A stretch of DNA of 64,000 nt from Meandrina meandrites (Eukaryota; Cnidaria; Anthozoa; Scleractinia; Meandrinidae): contig OY855915.1 in the NCBI GenBank assembly GCA_963693305.1, positions 4,539,607 through 4,603,606 on the forward strand. The letters run 5' to 3'. Positions 36,101 to 46,729 of this stretch are shown here, one piece after another. The notes beneath the pieces were generated by a model. That model saw only the letters and a list, made by a program, of their open reading frames with translations. It was not told where the DNA came from and made no database searches. Position 1 is the first letter of the stretch, and each line of letters starts with the position of its first letter. Position numbers and translations under genes: made by a program.

Positions 36101-39100
36101 GCCCCCCTTAGTTCAAGGTCTGGATCCGCCACTTATTACTACTATAACAATGACAATAGAGAACAAATGTGACCTATCTTTTCCCAAGCGACATCCGAGG
36201 TGAAAACCCAAAAATTCCAAACTGATGACGTACCCTGCAGAGAGTTGTTACTCGGGTTTGAATTTTCGCGCGCAAATAAACAACCAATCAGAGACAAGGA
36301 TCACTGAAAGGCTACGACATCGCGAGACAAAACCATGCGAGCGGGCTCACGTTTACGTTTAGTGCGGGAGCGGCGAAGCCACGAAAGCGGCTGAGAGCTT
36401 GAAATGGTCCCGTCCTTACCTGCGGGGATGTGCGGTCAGTTTCGACCAAGTCTTGTGCCAGAGCTGACAGAGCGACTTCATTCTGAAGATGCCACAAAGT
36501 AGTGGAATAGATTTCCATGCCTAAAAAAAGAGAAAGAGAGAGGAGAAAAAAATCAAACAAACAAACAAGTAAGCAATATATAACAGGATTGGCACATGCT
36601 GCGGAAGTAGAACATCTTGCTCAAGAACTCTAGGAACACAAGGAAAGTGGTTGAACTCGCAACGACACTCACAATCAAAGAATAAAGCATAGGCACTCAA
36701 GAATCCTTGGAAAACTGTCAGGATTTTCAAGATTTCCAAAAATTTTGGCTTAAACCGATCGTGGAGCCCAGGGATTGCCATCAACTGGTACATGTACTGC
36801 ACCAGAAAATGTATTACACTCGGTTGGACATAAATCGCTATTTTCTATTCCTATTTTTGTGCTTAATTTAGACAAATGAATTGATATGGGTATTTTACCT
36901 TCAATTCTATAGGGTTCCAGCTGTCTTACTTTGGCAAAAACTTTCTCAGCCTACAAACAAGTAAATGTCAAGTGAAGGACAACTATCACCAAACAAACAG
37001 TTTAATGTTGTAAAAGCAATCAACATCTAAGATTTCCCAGCAAAATTTCTACCAAACAAAGCTGGCAGATACTGCCAATATCTATATATATTTTTTTACA
37101 TTTTGACACTAGGCTGATGAGCGTTCTAGCTAATTCTTACCAGCTGATATTCTGCCAGTTCAAAGTGGGCACGTCCAACTTGTGTCAATATCCATCCCGT
37201 GTTGTAATGATGTGGTGCTAATGATGAGAAGGCAGTCAATGCTTGTTTACATTCATAGGAACTAAGGTGGACATAAGCTTGGCCTATGTGCTTCAGCAGC
37301 GACATTAATCCATCTGATAGAGAGAAAACAATTAAAACCATTTTGAATCCCAAAATCAAACATAAATTCTCCTTACTAATTGCCATACATTTCTTCTAAT
37401 GCTAGTTGTGAGAATTTGGTGTTACATCAGGAAAATATCTCCTAGTTGACGATTTTCTTAATAATATTCTCATCACCTGCCCACTCAGTTATGTATACGT
37501 ATGTAAACCTTAGGGGAAAATAGATTTTGATCACTTAACTTACGAACAAAATTGCAAATGATTCCAGTTTTTTTATAACTTAAAAACTTCTGAAGACATA
37601 AAACTGCTTGAATGTTTGTTGACCCATAAATAATACAATGCCATAGAAAATACAGCCAAGCAGAATACAGGAAAGCCATTGTATATTTGACGGTATTAAA
37701 CACAACCTTTCCATCGTGCACTGCAATCTTATTCCCGATGAAATTTAGTAAACGTATTTTCTATGGCATGGTATAAAATAGTTATGAAAAACTTTCTCGT
37801 GGTACACCATGGAATATCACACTTGTCACTTGTATTTTCTTGCTATACACACTCACCTAAAGGCTCGTGTGTATACTGAAAAAATACAAGTGACTGCTGG
37901 GATATCCCATAGTATACCACTCAAGCATTACATAACTAATATGTATTCATTTTTTAGAACACTGGGGACCAAACAGTAGCCTAGAATTGAAATCAACCTA
38001 ACTCTCCACTAAAGTAATTTTTATATCAATAAGTAAATGATTGTGCAACAATCAACAAAGTTTTCAATAGAACCGGAAAACTTACCCATGCTGCTTTGGA
38101 TGGGCGACAACTTTCCCTGACCCCTCCCCTCAGTGGTCTGTTGTGTTGACGACCCTTCCTGGATAACATTCTCAACACAAGGAGCTAACGGCTGAGGAGT
38201 GGAACTCCTGGTTTGACGTCGAGTCTGCAAAAGGATTTAGAACATTAGTGGAAACTCAGCTGTGTTCTTGTGGAAATCTGTGAATCTCATTGGTTCTTAA
38301 ACTGCACATGCCGCTATTTTAAAGGGGCAATTTTTCTTCATTTTTGGCTAACTAGATACATGTATAAAGCTTTAAGTCAACAACATTATGATCATTGGCA
38401 ACGTAATTTTACATTGAGTACAGTACAGAAAAAGCCTCAGGATAAAAAAATGTTCAATCCTATGGGTGCTATCTAAGCATCTGCCAAGTGTGACTACCAG
38501 TACTCATTATGATAAGATTAACAAACATTTTTTCTTGAAAAAAATTTTTTCTTAACATACCTTTTTCACTACATTACTGACGGCAGTTCTACATGAAGGA
38601 GAAGAAACTCTAGCACTTTTTGCTCTTCGATCCTAAAATGGACAATCATAATATTATTATAACAAAAGAAATCATAATAATTCAAAAAATGCAGTGAAAT
38701 GCAGATAAACATGAATGCAAGTGAAAGCTTTTCCTTTGTAAACAACTGTCACAAAAATTATTGCATCTTCTGCTGGAGACTTGAGATTTGAGCTGAGATA
38801 CTTCACACTTGTGAATAAGAACTCGAGGTCATTCCCAAGAATTGTATTAACCCACTGTCTTTAAAAATTGTGGCTTTTTCTCTCAGGGTTTTCCTCCATT
38901 TTGAAAAACCAACATTTCCAGATTCCAATTCCACTTGGATAGAGAACCCTCTATACACGCTTCCTCTCATAATAATGCAATGGGTCATTTTCAAGTTGCC
39001 CTTTACCTCGTTTTCGAAACAAGTCCTTGTGCAAAACCATTCAAATGAAAATGTGTTTGATTTGCATAAAAATGGACATGCAGGTGAACCACAATCATTT

Positions 39101-42100
39101 TCATATGAATGATTTTGCACAAAGACTGCTTTTGACACAGAGGCAAAACGTAACTCGGAAATGGCCTATTTAGTTATCCTTTTTCCTAGATAAGTGAAAA
39201 ATATCATCAAGCAGTTTTAAAGAAAGTACAGTACTGGGAATTTGCTTAAAAAATCCAGACAATATTCTCTTGAAATGCTAGACAAGTCACTTCTGCTTTA
39301 TAATGTATGAACAATGCGATGAAAATTATTAAGCTTACTTTATTACTTGCATCAAAACTGCCGACTGAGCTGTTACTAGAAGACAGTGTAAACAGTCTTG
39401 TGCTACGTCGCACACTGGGTGCATTTGATGAGAAGTTCTGATGTCCCGAGCCATGAGGAGACGATGTAAATATTGTTGATGGTGAATGCATGCTGTGGAC
39501 ACTGGAAGTGATACCTGTTATAGATTTACTAGATGAATCGCTCCTTCGGTTCCCTCCCTACAAGAAAATAAATTAAAAATGAAAACTGTTGGTGGCTAAA
39601 ATGCTGACTGCTACATGTAGTATTATTGTAAATTCTAACTTGACAAAAATTTAAAACATGGTTGCAGTGTCGGTTTCCAAAATTCCCTAACTTTTCCTGG
39701 CAAAAATTAACTTTCCCAGACCTAAAAAGTTAAAGTCTGCATACAAGTTTAGTGGCCCATCAGGCCGGAGCTTATCCTGGTTTCCGTAGCATGAAGCGAC
39801 TTGGAGTATTTCTACTCCCCCCGGGATGGGATGCTACTCCATCGCTGGGTTACCCACAGCAGTAAATTCGCCAGCTCCCATTTATACACCTGGGTGGAGA
39901 GAGGCACTATCAGAGTAAAGTTTTTTGCCCAAGAACACAATGCACTGCCCTGGCCAGTGCTTGAACCCGGACCACCCGATCCAGAGTCCAGCGCACTAAC
40001 CATTTAGCAACCATGCCTCCCAGTGTCAGATATAGTAGTGGCCACCAGCCTCGGCTTCCAAAAAAAAACATTGCTAAGATTAAATTGTCCTGAGAACTGT
40101 TTCTTCCAGCCAGTAATGGTATGCAATCAGCAGTTTTCCTCGACTCTTCCTCAAAAAGTTATGTCAATTTCCCTACTCAAAATAAAATTCCCAAACTTTT
40201 ATCTGACCTTCAAGAATGTAATTTTTTTTCTGAGCATTTCCTGGCCTGTGGCAGCCCTGTTAAAATTTCCCTTACTTGTTTACAAGCATTCCCTGACCAA
40301 GTGAAGCCTTCCCTTCACATGGAAACCCTGCAATAACTCAAGTCTGTTGTACTGAAAGGATTAAAAGATAGCAATGTACAAACCTTTTTCAAGGGTGCTT
40401 TAGGGGCGTGGCTTTCACCACCACCAGGAGATGGGGTAATAAATGGCACTGTGTTTTGGTCATTTGTCGGCGTATCTGACGACAGCATTCCAAAACTGTT
40501 AAATAAATGAAACAAGAAAGAGTACACATTAGTTGCACAGTAAGCAAGGATACAAAGGGCTGCCGTCACCTAACATCATACCTTGGTGTTAGTGGACTCG
40601 CTGATTGTGAAGCTCCTAAAAGATTTCTTCCGACCCTCTGACGCATTCTCTTCTCGCCTACAATCCCGACAGCAGAAGACTGTACAGCATAGCCACCACC
40701 AGACATTTCAATTGAACCTGGTCTGGACGACGGTACAGAAGATCCAATCAGGATGCTCACGTTCTGTGGGGTTGTGTTCTGCGAGGGGTCAAGATTTTCT
40801 GAAGACGCTACGTTACGTCGCTGGTTATCTGATGGACTTGTTGTATCCATGGTGATTGTTGAAGATCCTACAGTCATGCTTTCTCTGTGTGGAATGGAAG
40901 AAGTGATTTTGGGGCAGGAAGATGACTTAAAATAATCTGCAGGATCTGGTTTCTCACCTGAAATCAAATCAACAATGTAAAGATGAGCTCACTGTGTAAA
41001 AAAATGAAAATGAACCAAAAAGTATTGTGTCACATTGAGCCAAACTGGGATGCCACAATTTTCATACTGGTTTTATGACATGCAAAGAATTGTACAATCT
41101 CTTGAAAATCAAACAAACGAAGTCATAAGCAGAGTTTCCAATTCCACTTATGATCATTTATGATATCAAGCTAAACCGTTAAGAGGAATTTCCAAGCAGA
41201 AAGGAAGTACTTGGACAGCCTGAGAGCTAGCAATGCTTTGTTTGTCTGTTTCTGCTTGCAACTCCATCAATCTAGTTTTCACAGGATCATAAGCACCAGA
41301 GTCACAAGCGGAATCAAAAGAAAAAAAGAAACATTCCAATTCTTTCAACTCTTGTTCCTTTGAGCTTATGACTCCGCTTACAGTTCCAATCTTTGATTTT
41401 CACTCGGTCATAAGCGCTCTTACAACTCCAATTATAACAAAGACTATGACTCCATCGCTAGTAAAAACAATGCCACACAGCTAAAGCTTGTACCTAGCTG
41501 ACAAAGATTTTCAAATGAACTCCACAGGTATGGGTTGTACTTCAGACTGCTTTTAAAACATTCTGCAGCTCTGGTAAACTGCTCTGATTTTCTAAAGCAA
41601 AAGAAAATGTGCAAAAGTTAACATTATATCAGACACTCATTGACAACAACTACCAGTAATAGTGTAATGTAACACAAACACTTGGTTATTTATCATGTTA
41701 TGTAACTTAACATGGAGCTTACAGTAGATTTTCTTATAGTTTAACCGCAGTATCTCAAATTCGGCTATCTCAAACTCCTTACTCTCGCAAACTCAAATCA
41801 ATTTCTCTTTCATTTACTTTTTCAGTCATTTACTATCAGCTATCTCAAACTTCCTGCTTTCTAGCCTGCAAAGCAGGCGGTTTTGCGGGGGGAATGATTC
41901 GAAAACAGCGATTACGAACGACCGGCCGCCATTTTGAACGCGCGAACAAGGGAGAAACTGGGGAGAGGAAAAACGAGAAGGGACCCCCCCCCTCTTCTCG
42001 CCTTTTTCCCCTCCCCCACCCCCTTCCCTTCCCTTTTTACCTCTCCCCAGTTTCTCCCTTGTTCGCGCGTTCAAAATGGCGGCCGGTCGTTCGTAATCAC

Positions 42101-44681
42101 TGTTTTCGAATCATTCCCCCCGCAAAACCGCCTGCTTTGCAGGCTACCTGCTTTCTCGAACTATTTTTCAATTCCCTTCAGAATTTGAGATAGCAAGATT
42201 CAACTGTATAAAAAAAAAAACTTCAGACAAACCTGCATATTTGACCCAAAAGAGCTAGTCCGTAACCTGCCGCAGAACCAAATTCGGATGCTATGGTCTC
42301 CAGAGGCTTGCTATTGGTCAGACATCCTCCTGTAAGAGCCATTTCACCTTCGGCAAGTCTAAACAATAAGGAAAGATCATAAAGACGAGTCAATAAAATA
42401 TTTATGGAGTAATGTACATTTGTAACTCTATGATGAAATTCTGAACTTCACTACCAGAGTAGCCTGCGTAGCTGGCGTCGAAAGGGGAGGGGAATGAGAG
42501 AGAGGGAAAAAAGGAGGGGAGATTCTCCCTTTCGCCACCCCCTCCCCCTCCCTTTTTTACGCCTGCCACGCAGGCTACTACCAGAGGATCACTAAAGGCT
42601 ATCAAGAATTTGTGGTGATTTCTCTGCTCGCTATAAACTTAGTGAAAAAAAAAACAGATAACAGGAACATACTTATCTAAGTCCATACAGCATTTTGCAA
42701 ATAGAAAGCGGCAGAGTGGAGTAGGGCAGCCTTTGCTTTGTAGCAAAGAGTAGGCTCTTTTGCAGTAACCAGCTTGATAGAAACATGTAGCCAGAAGATA
42801 TAGAGTGTCGTCAGAGCCAACTACAACAAAAAATAAATCATGATTTAACCTTAACAAAAACTTGCTGCTTGACCAAAGAAAGCTATTGAGTGCTTCTTTC
42901 AGGTGGAATTCATATCATGCTGTACAAGGTGGTTCTTACTCTTAGGTCTGTAGATGAAACCCTAGAATGTTACCATTCTAATGAAAGCTACTGAACAACT
43001 TGCGTTTATGTGTAAGATTTATTCTGCTGCAGAAGGTGGTTTCCTGTTCCAATTTACAACTGTATATCCAAAATATATATGTAGGCAATCATTTGCTTGT
43101 TTTATCATTCACTTCTGTTACTTTCACAGCATTATCTACATGTAGTCCTAGATTTATGTGGGAACTTAGTTCACTTTACCAGTAATTCACAGTCTAGAAT
43201 TTACTATACTGTGCGACAATACAGAATTCCTGTGATTTCTGAAGCTATTGCCACAGAAATTTACTTTAGGCACCTACAAACATCCAAAGATACCAGAATG
43301 AAAACTACTAAACCAGGCAATATCACCTTGATGTATAAACTGAACCATCAAGACAGAAAATATCAGAAAAGAGAGAGGTTTCAATTTACCTTCTGCAAAG
43401 AGTCGTTCAGCGAGGAAGATTGCATCGTCGTAGGCATAATGACTCAGAGCATGCCATACAGATGCCTGTTAATAAACAAATAGAGAAAAGTTTCTTTTTA
43501 TATATCTAATCCAAATTTTTTTTAGTGGCAAATAAGGTGAATTTGGTTGAGTCATGATGAATGAATGAATGGTGTGTATCTTGGCGAGACACAGCTGAAT
43601 CAAAATACCCACAGTGATTAAATTAAAATTAGCTTGATATGCCACACACGGCGCCTACATGCTGCATGGCATGAAGGGGGCAGTTAGCTAGTGATATGCT
43701 GTCAACGAGTACCAAAAAGGTACAACAATTAAAGGTGTTTTCCCCTAATTTTGTTTCCAAAATTTGGTCAATACCGATGAAATGATGTTGCAGGAAATAA
43801 GGACAGTAGACTAGGCTTGTCATTGGCCAACTGTTCTATCTATCTAACTACAGTGCAATCTGATTTCTTGAACCCTGGGTTTCATGAACTTTTTGACAAC
43901 TCGAACCAAACATCATTTCGCGGTACTCAGTCTCACACTCCATTATTTTCACCCAATTTTGGAAGTCCCCGATTTCTCAAACCAATTTTTGTTTCCCTTG
44001 CAGGTCCAGAAATCAGGATTCTACTTTAGAATGTTACTCTCTGCCTAACTGTCAGAGTGCTAAAGTTCATCATCTGTACATGAATTTAGGCAGCTGTTTT
44101 CCTATAATGTGCACATCCTTTAAAAGTTAAGGAAAGCGTATCAGTAAGGCACGTAAATGTTTAATGAGAGTCTGTGCTGTATAACTATTTTGTATTTCAG
44201 CATTAACATCACACACAGTCCCACAACAATTAGTGAAGTGAAGTGATGGAGAATCGAATTATTGCCTAAATACTTTAAGCAATATTTGACGAAACTGACA
44301 CAACTTTGCATACATTTTCATTTCATTTCGTTTTCATTTCAATTTGTAATTTATCACTGGCTAACAAAAGCCAAGGAACGTCCTGTTCCAAGCTTAAATA
44401 TTTCTTTCAAATTGTTTTCATCAACAAGCGAGTCAAACATCAAATTCAACTTCTGCTAGGCGTTATTCATCAACAAGAATTGCTTTGCAAAATGGTTTAA
44501 CAAACTGAGCTAGGCGTTTAAAAGATTTTCGCCTCAAAACGATGGTTTGAAACTATCCAACCATTTCCGCGCCCCAAACAAAATACGATGTTAGTAAATT
44601 TAGATTATAAACAAAATCAAGGCACAAAACATACGACAAAAGTAAAAAATAACATACCCTTATCGGCTCCTCGCAGACCAT
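33190..44681 (-). CDS. CDC27: Anaphase-promoting complex subunit CDC27 (APC3)
   Basis: Eighteen coding exons on the minus strand give 819 aa (human is 824): 44658-44681, 43390-43465, 42673-42820, 42233-42358, 41494-41591, 40582-40957, 40384-40495, 39339-39557, 38561-38632, 38086-38224, 37141-37313, 36899-36950, 36420-36520, 35576-35784, 34872-34989, 34291-34419, 34006-34080, 33190-33402. All phases join. CDC27 is the TPR scaffold of the APC/C ubiquitin ligase that binds the IR tails of CDC20/CDH1 and APC10. N-terminal TPRs cover about 1-157 (ASVWHALSHYAYDDAIFLAERL). A Ser/Thr-rich, phosphorylatable linker spans about 158-463 and includes ASPLTPSFGML and RRSTRLF. The C-terminal TPR array spans about 464-775 (HHYNTGWILTQVGRAHFELAEY, DPKNPLCKFHRAS), then DLDPKGANNQIKEAI and an acidic end. 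The first coding exon is only 8 codons (MVCEEPIR), fixed by phase and by similarity to the family's EPVQ start. Confidence 0.97.
33475..33580 (+). repeat. S1 SINE-like fragment
   Basis: Carries TTCTTGGGCGATATACTTGA and CACTCTCCACCCAGC, matching the middle of the S1 repeat in + orientation, in the last intron of CDC27. Confidence 0.5.
33841..33929 (+). repeat. S1 SINE-like tail fragment
   Basis: Matches the tail of S1: GATGGGCTAGCATTCCATCC, then CTAGTCGCTTCATGCTA-like sequence. Probably the same insertion as 33475-33580, split by unrelated sequence. Confidence 0.55.
35344..35530. mobile_element. TIR element with TTACACGAGAC ends
   Basis: Left end ATGTTACACGAGACAACTTT and right end ATCGTCTCGTGTAATAT are inverted copies, with AACATTTTT-type phrases inside. 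In an intron of CDC27; non-coding. Confidence 0.5.
35992..36133. mobile_element. MITE with CAGTGGCGGATC-type ends, copy 2
   Basis: Ends CAGTAGCGGATCTAAGG and CTGGATCCGCCACT are inverted; the inner GGCCCCC blocks are also mirrored. Same family as 23109-23270 and 62367-62517. In a CDC27 intron. Confidence 0.65.
39737..40022 (-). repeat. tRNA-derived SINE-like repeat S1, copy 2
   Basis: Nearly full S1 copy on the minus strand, with box-B-like GGGTTCAAGCACTGG, the block CTTGGGCAAAAAAC and the tail GGATGGAGTAGCATCCC. It lies in a CDC27 intron. Confidence 0.65.
41720..42208. mobile_element. TACAGT-ended MITE carrying a nested MITE
   Basis: Outer inverted ends TACAGTAGATTTTCTTATAG and the complement of TAGCAAGATTCAACTGTA fit a pogo/Tigger-type element with TA target sites. 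The phrase TATCTCAAA recurs inside. The element at 41862-42146 has jumped into its middle. It lies in a CDC27 intron. Confidence 0.6.
41862..42146. mobile_element. TAGCCTGC MITE, copy 1, 9-bp target duplication
   Basis: Near-perfect arms of over 100 bp start with TAGCCTGCAAAGCAGGCGG and meet in a C/T-rich centre. The direct repeat CCTGCTTTC flanks it at 41853-41861 and 42147-42155. It includes the internal phrase CCATTTTGAACGCGCGAACA, mirrored on the other arm. Non-coding. Confidence 0.8.
42460..42577. mobile_element. TAGCCTGC MITE, copy 2, 9-bp target duplication
   Basis: Starts TAGCCTGCGTAGCTGGCG and ends CGCAGGCTA, with a purine-rich arm facing a pyrimidine-rich arm. The 9-mer CTACCAGAG lies on both sides (42451-42459 and 42578-42586). 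In a CDC27 intron. Confidence 0.8.
43845..44028. mobile_element. TACAGT-ended MITE, copy with TTTCTTGAACC
   Basis: Left CTACAGTGCAATCTGATTTC and right GAAATCAGGATTCTACTTTAG are inverted. A related element lies at 61022-61176. Located in the CDC27 intron after the first coding exon. Confidence 0.55.
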
Positions 44682-45154
44682 AATCCATAAAATCTAAGCT
44701 AAACCAGCTTATTTTTGTGCTAAAATTCGCGTAAAACGTTGAAAATTTCTCGATTGAGCATTCCAACTTGAATTCGGCGCTGGGAAAATGAACACTTTTG
44801 CGCATCCTCGAGAGAAACCTCAGAACATATATTTTGCTCGCAGGCGCAGAACACCATTTTGAAGCGGAGCGGGGGCCGGGGTGGGGGGGGGGGGGGGGGG
44901 GGGGCTACGGCGTAGCGGCGGATTTTCAGGCATACGCCAACATGCTAGCAACAAAACAAACTGCAATCTCTTAGTTCGATTTTGCTTGGATATGCAACGT
45001 GACTCCCAGGGAGGTATTCGATATTCTAGGAGAAAAGTGACGGCGGGCATTTGCAAAGGATTTGGGGAGGGGGTATTTAACGTATTTTCATTTCATTTGT
45101 TGTTTTTGCTCTTTTGTATTGTTGATTTCGCTGGTGTTTCAGTAGCATTCAGTG
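44682..45154. other. CDC27 upstream region
   Basis: Sequence upstream of the CDC27 start (minus strand). It holds a G-run at 44883-44904 and GC-rich flanks. It probably contains the CDC27 promoter and leader; I see no separate gene. Confidence 0.5.
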
Positions 45155-45735
45155 ACTAGGAGTTATTCTACTCCCCCCTGGATGGGATGTTAGTCCATTG
45201 CAGGGTTACCCCCAGCAGTAAATTCGCCGGTACCCATTTATACGAAGAAAAGCAAGGCTGATTGAACAGTTGGGAACTATATATATTTCCAATATTTCGG
45301 AAGGCACGGCCTTCCTTCTTCAGGGTGTTACAAAGAAGGAACACCCTGAAGAAGGAAGGCCGTGCCTTCCGAAATATTGGAAATATATATAGTTCCCAAC
45401 TGTTCAATCAGCCTTGCTTTTCTTCGTTTACTATTTTGTTATAGCTGATTAGATCTTCTACATTTAGAGGATCCGGTACTTCTGTTTCGTCACGGTGGTC
45501 CTTGCAAATTTAAACCCATTTATACACCTGGGTGGAGAGAGGCACTATGAGAGTAAAGTGTCTTGCCCAAGAACACAACACAATGACCCCGGCCAGGGCT
45601 CGAATACGGACCACCCGATCCGGAGTCCAGCTGGCATCCCGCGCAGACGCTCTTTGGAACCCCAAGAGCGTCTATGCAGGAGGCGTAAGTCCAGCGCGCC
45701 AACCATTAGGCCAGCGCACCTCCCATGGCCAAGGT
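45155..45735 (-). repeat. S1 SINE copy 3, split by an insertion
   Basis: S1 tail sequence at 45155-45243 (GGATGGGATGTTAGTCCATT on +) continues at 45514-45735 (CACCTGGGTGGAGAGAGGCA to the tRNA-like head). A 270-bp element separates the two halves, and ACCCATTTATAC is duplicated at the break. A further ~50-bp insertion or duplication appears near 45635-45690. Confidence 0.75.
45244..45513. mobile_element. Insertion with perfect 87-bp inverted repeat
   Basis: The arms 45243-45329 and 45340-45426 are exact inverted copies with a 10-base loop. About 87 bp of single-copy sequence follows to 45513. The 12-bp direct repeat ACCCATTTATAC flanks the whole at 45232-45243 and 45514-45525, so it inserted into an older SINE. 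Each arm, read outward from the loop, contains CTGAAGA, a 7-bp stem (GGAAGGC/GCCTTCC) and GAAA, a hammerhead-like order. The long target duplication points to target-primed reverse transcription rather than cut-and-paste. Confidence 0.75.
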
Positions 45736-46729
45736 AACTACAATGCAAATCAGGCAAATTATTTGGGGCGGGGGTGGGGGGCGGCGAGCAGCGGGGTGAA
45801 AAGTTTAGGAGTTAGTTATTTTTTTGTCAGGTTAATGTCTATCGTATGGATATTTTCCGGAAGGTTTTAAGCAGGGCTTCATTCGCATCTCCCTATATTT
45901 TTTCCCTCCAGTACCTCCTCCCTCGGGGCAGGAGTAGGGCTGATTCAAGAAATGTCCAAGTCAGTGCAAGTGCTATGCTTGTGCAATTTTTTGTCCAAAA
46001 GATAAACTCAGGAATCCTTTGGTGGATACTTGCAGTAAGAGGATTTACCAAAACCAACAGATTTTTCTCTTACTGAAGGCGAGGGTACACCTGAAGTCCG
46101 TTTTTCCACCGCTTAACTTGCGTTTAATGCGAATATCTTGTTCCCGTTTCAAGCAATCCAAAACCCTCTGCTTATTTCAGAAAGCTATTTTTGTAAATTT
46201 TTGGATGATATTTGGGGATGTTTGGGAAGAGAAAAATTCACCTTTACCCTACCTTAACCCATCCATGGGTCAGCTGCACTAGTGGACTAGTCGACTGTAC
46301 TGTTGTGTTCATTAGAAAGCGAGGTCGCCGCTAGGCAAGATCTTAGTAGCCCACATCAAGGGTGATCGAGGCGTGCTGGAAATTTTGGCAAGAGGAATTT
46401 TCCATGTAAAACGAATTGTTCCGGCTACCGACGTAGAAAAATTCTGGCGTGCGCAAGTGAAAAATTCTTCACTTCAAATAATGTCGGAGTTTCCCAAAAG
46501 GCGTACAAAATATTTCATGTGGATAAAAGTTATTTTATGTGCTTGATCGATACGAGACTTTTTGCGGTTTTTACACACCCACCCACCCGTCCCTCCCATC
46601 CGACTTGTAGGTTTGCATGCAAATATGAATAATGTATAAAGTTTACTGCAAAATCATTCTGGTCACGCAAAAAAAGTTAGACAGCAATTGAATTCGCGAA
46701 AAGAAATATTGTCCCCATATCTCGGAAAG
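45736..46729. other. Upstream region of agmatinase-like A
   Basis: No coding exon seen. Short frames at 45846-46282 have no family resemblance. The frame containing the start codon is open upstream to 46688, but no ATG precedes 46730. Confidence 0.45.

Noticed and set aside
38803..39138. 111-codon open frame inside a CDC27 intron
   Set aside because: No resemblance to CDC27 or other families; intron length and flanking exons are fully explained without it.
41894..42193. Overlapping open frames on both strands
   Set aside because: They arise from the palindromic MITE (mirrored arms) and its C/T-rich centre.
44658..44805. Longer minus-strand frame MRKSVHFPSAEFK... as the CDC27 start
   Set aside because: It is out of phase with the next CDC27 exon; the frame beginning MVCEEPIR joins correctly and matches the family.
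46688..46729. Upstream extension of agmatinase A
   Set aside because: The only possible start there is TTG; ATG at 46730 gives a good mitochondrial presequence.
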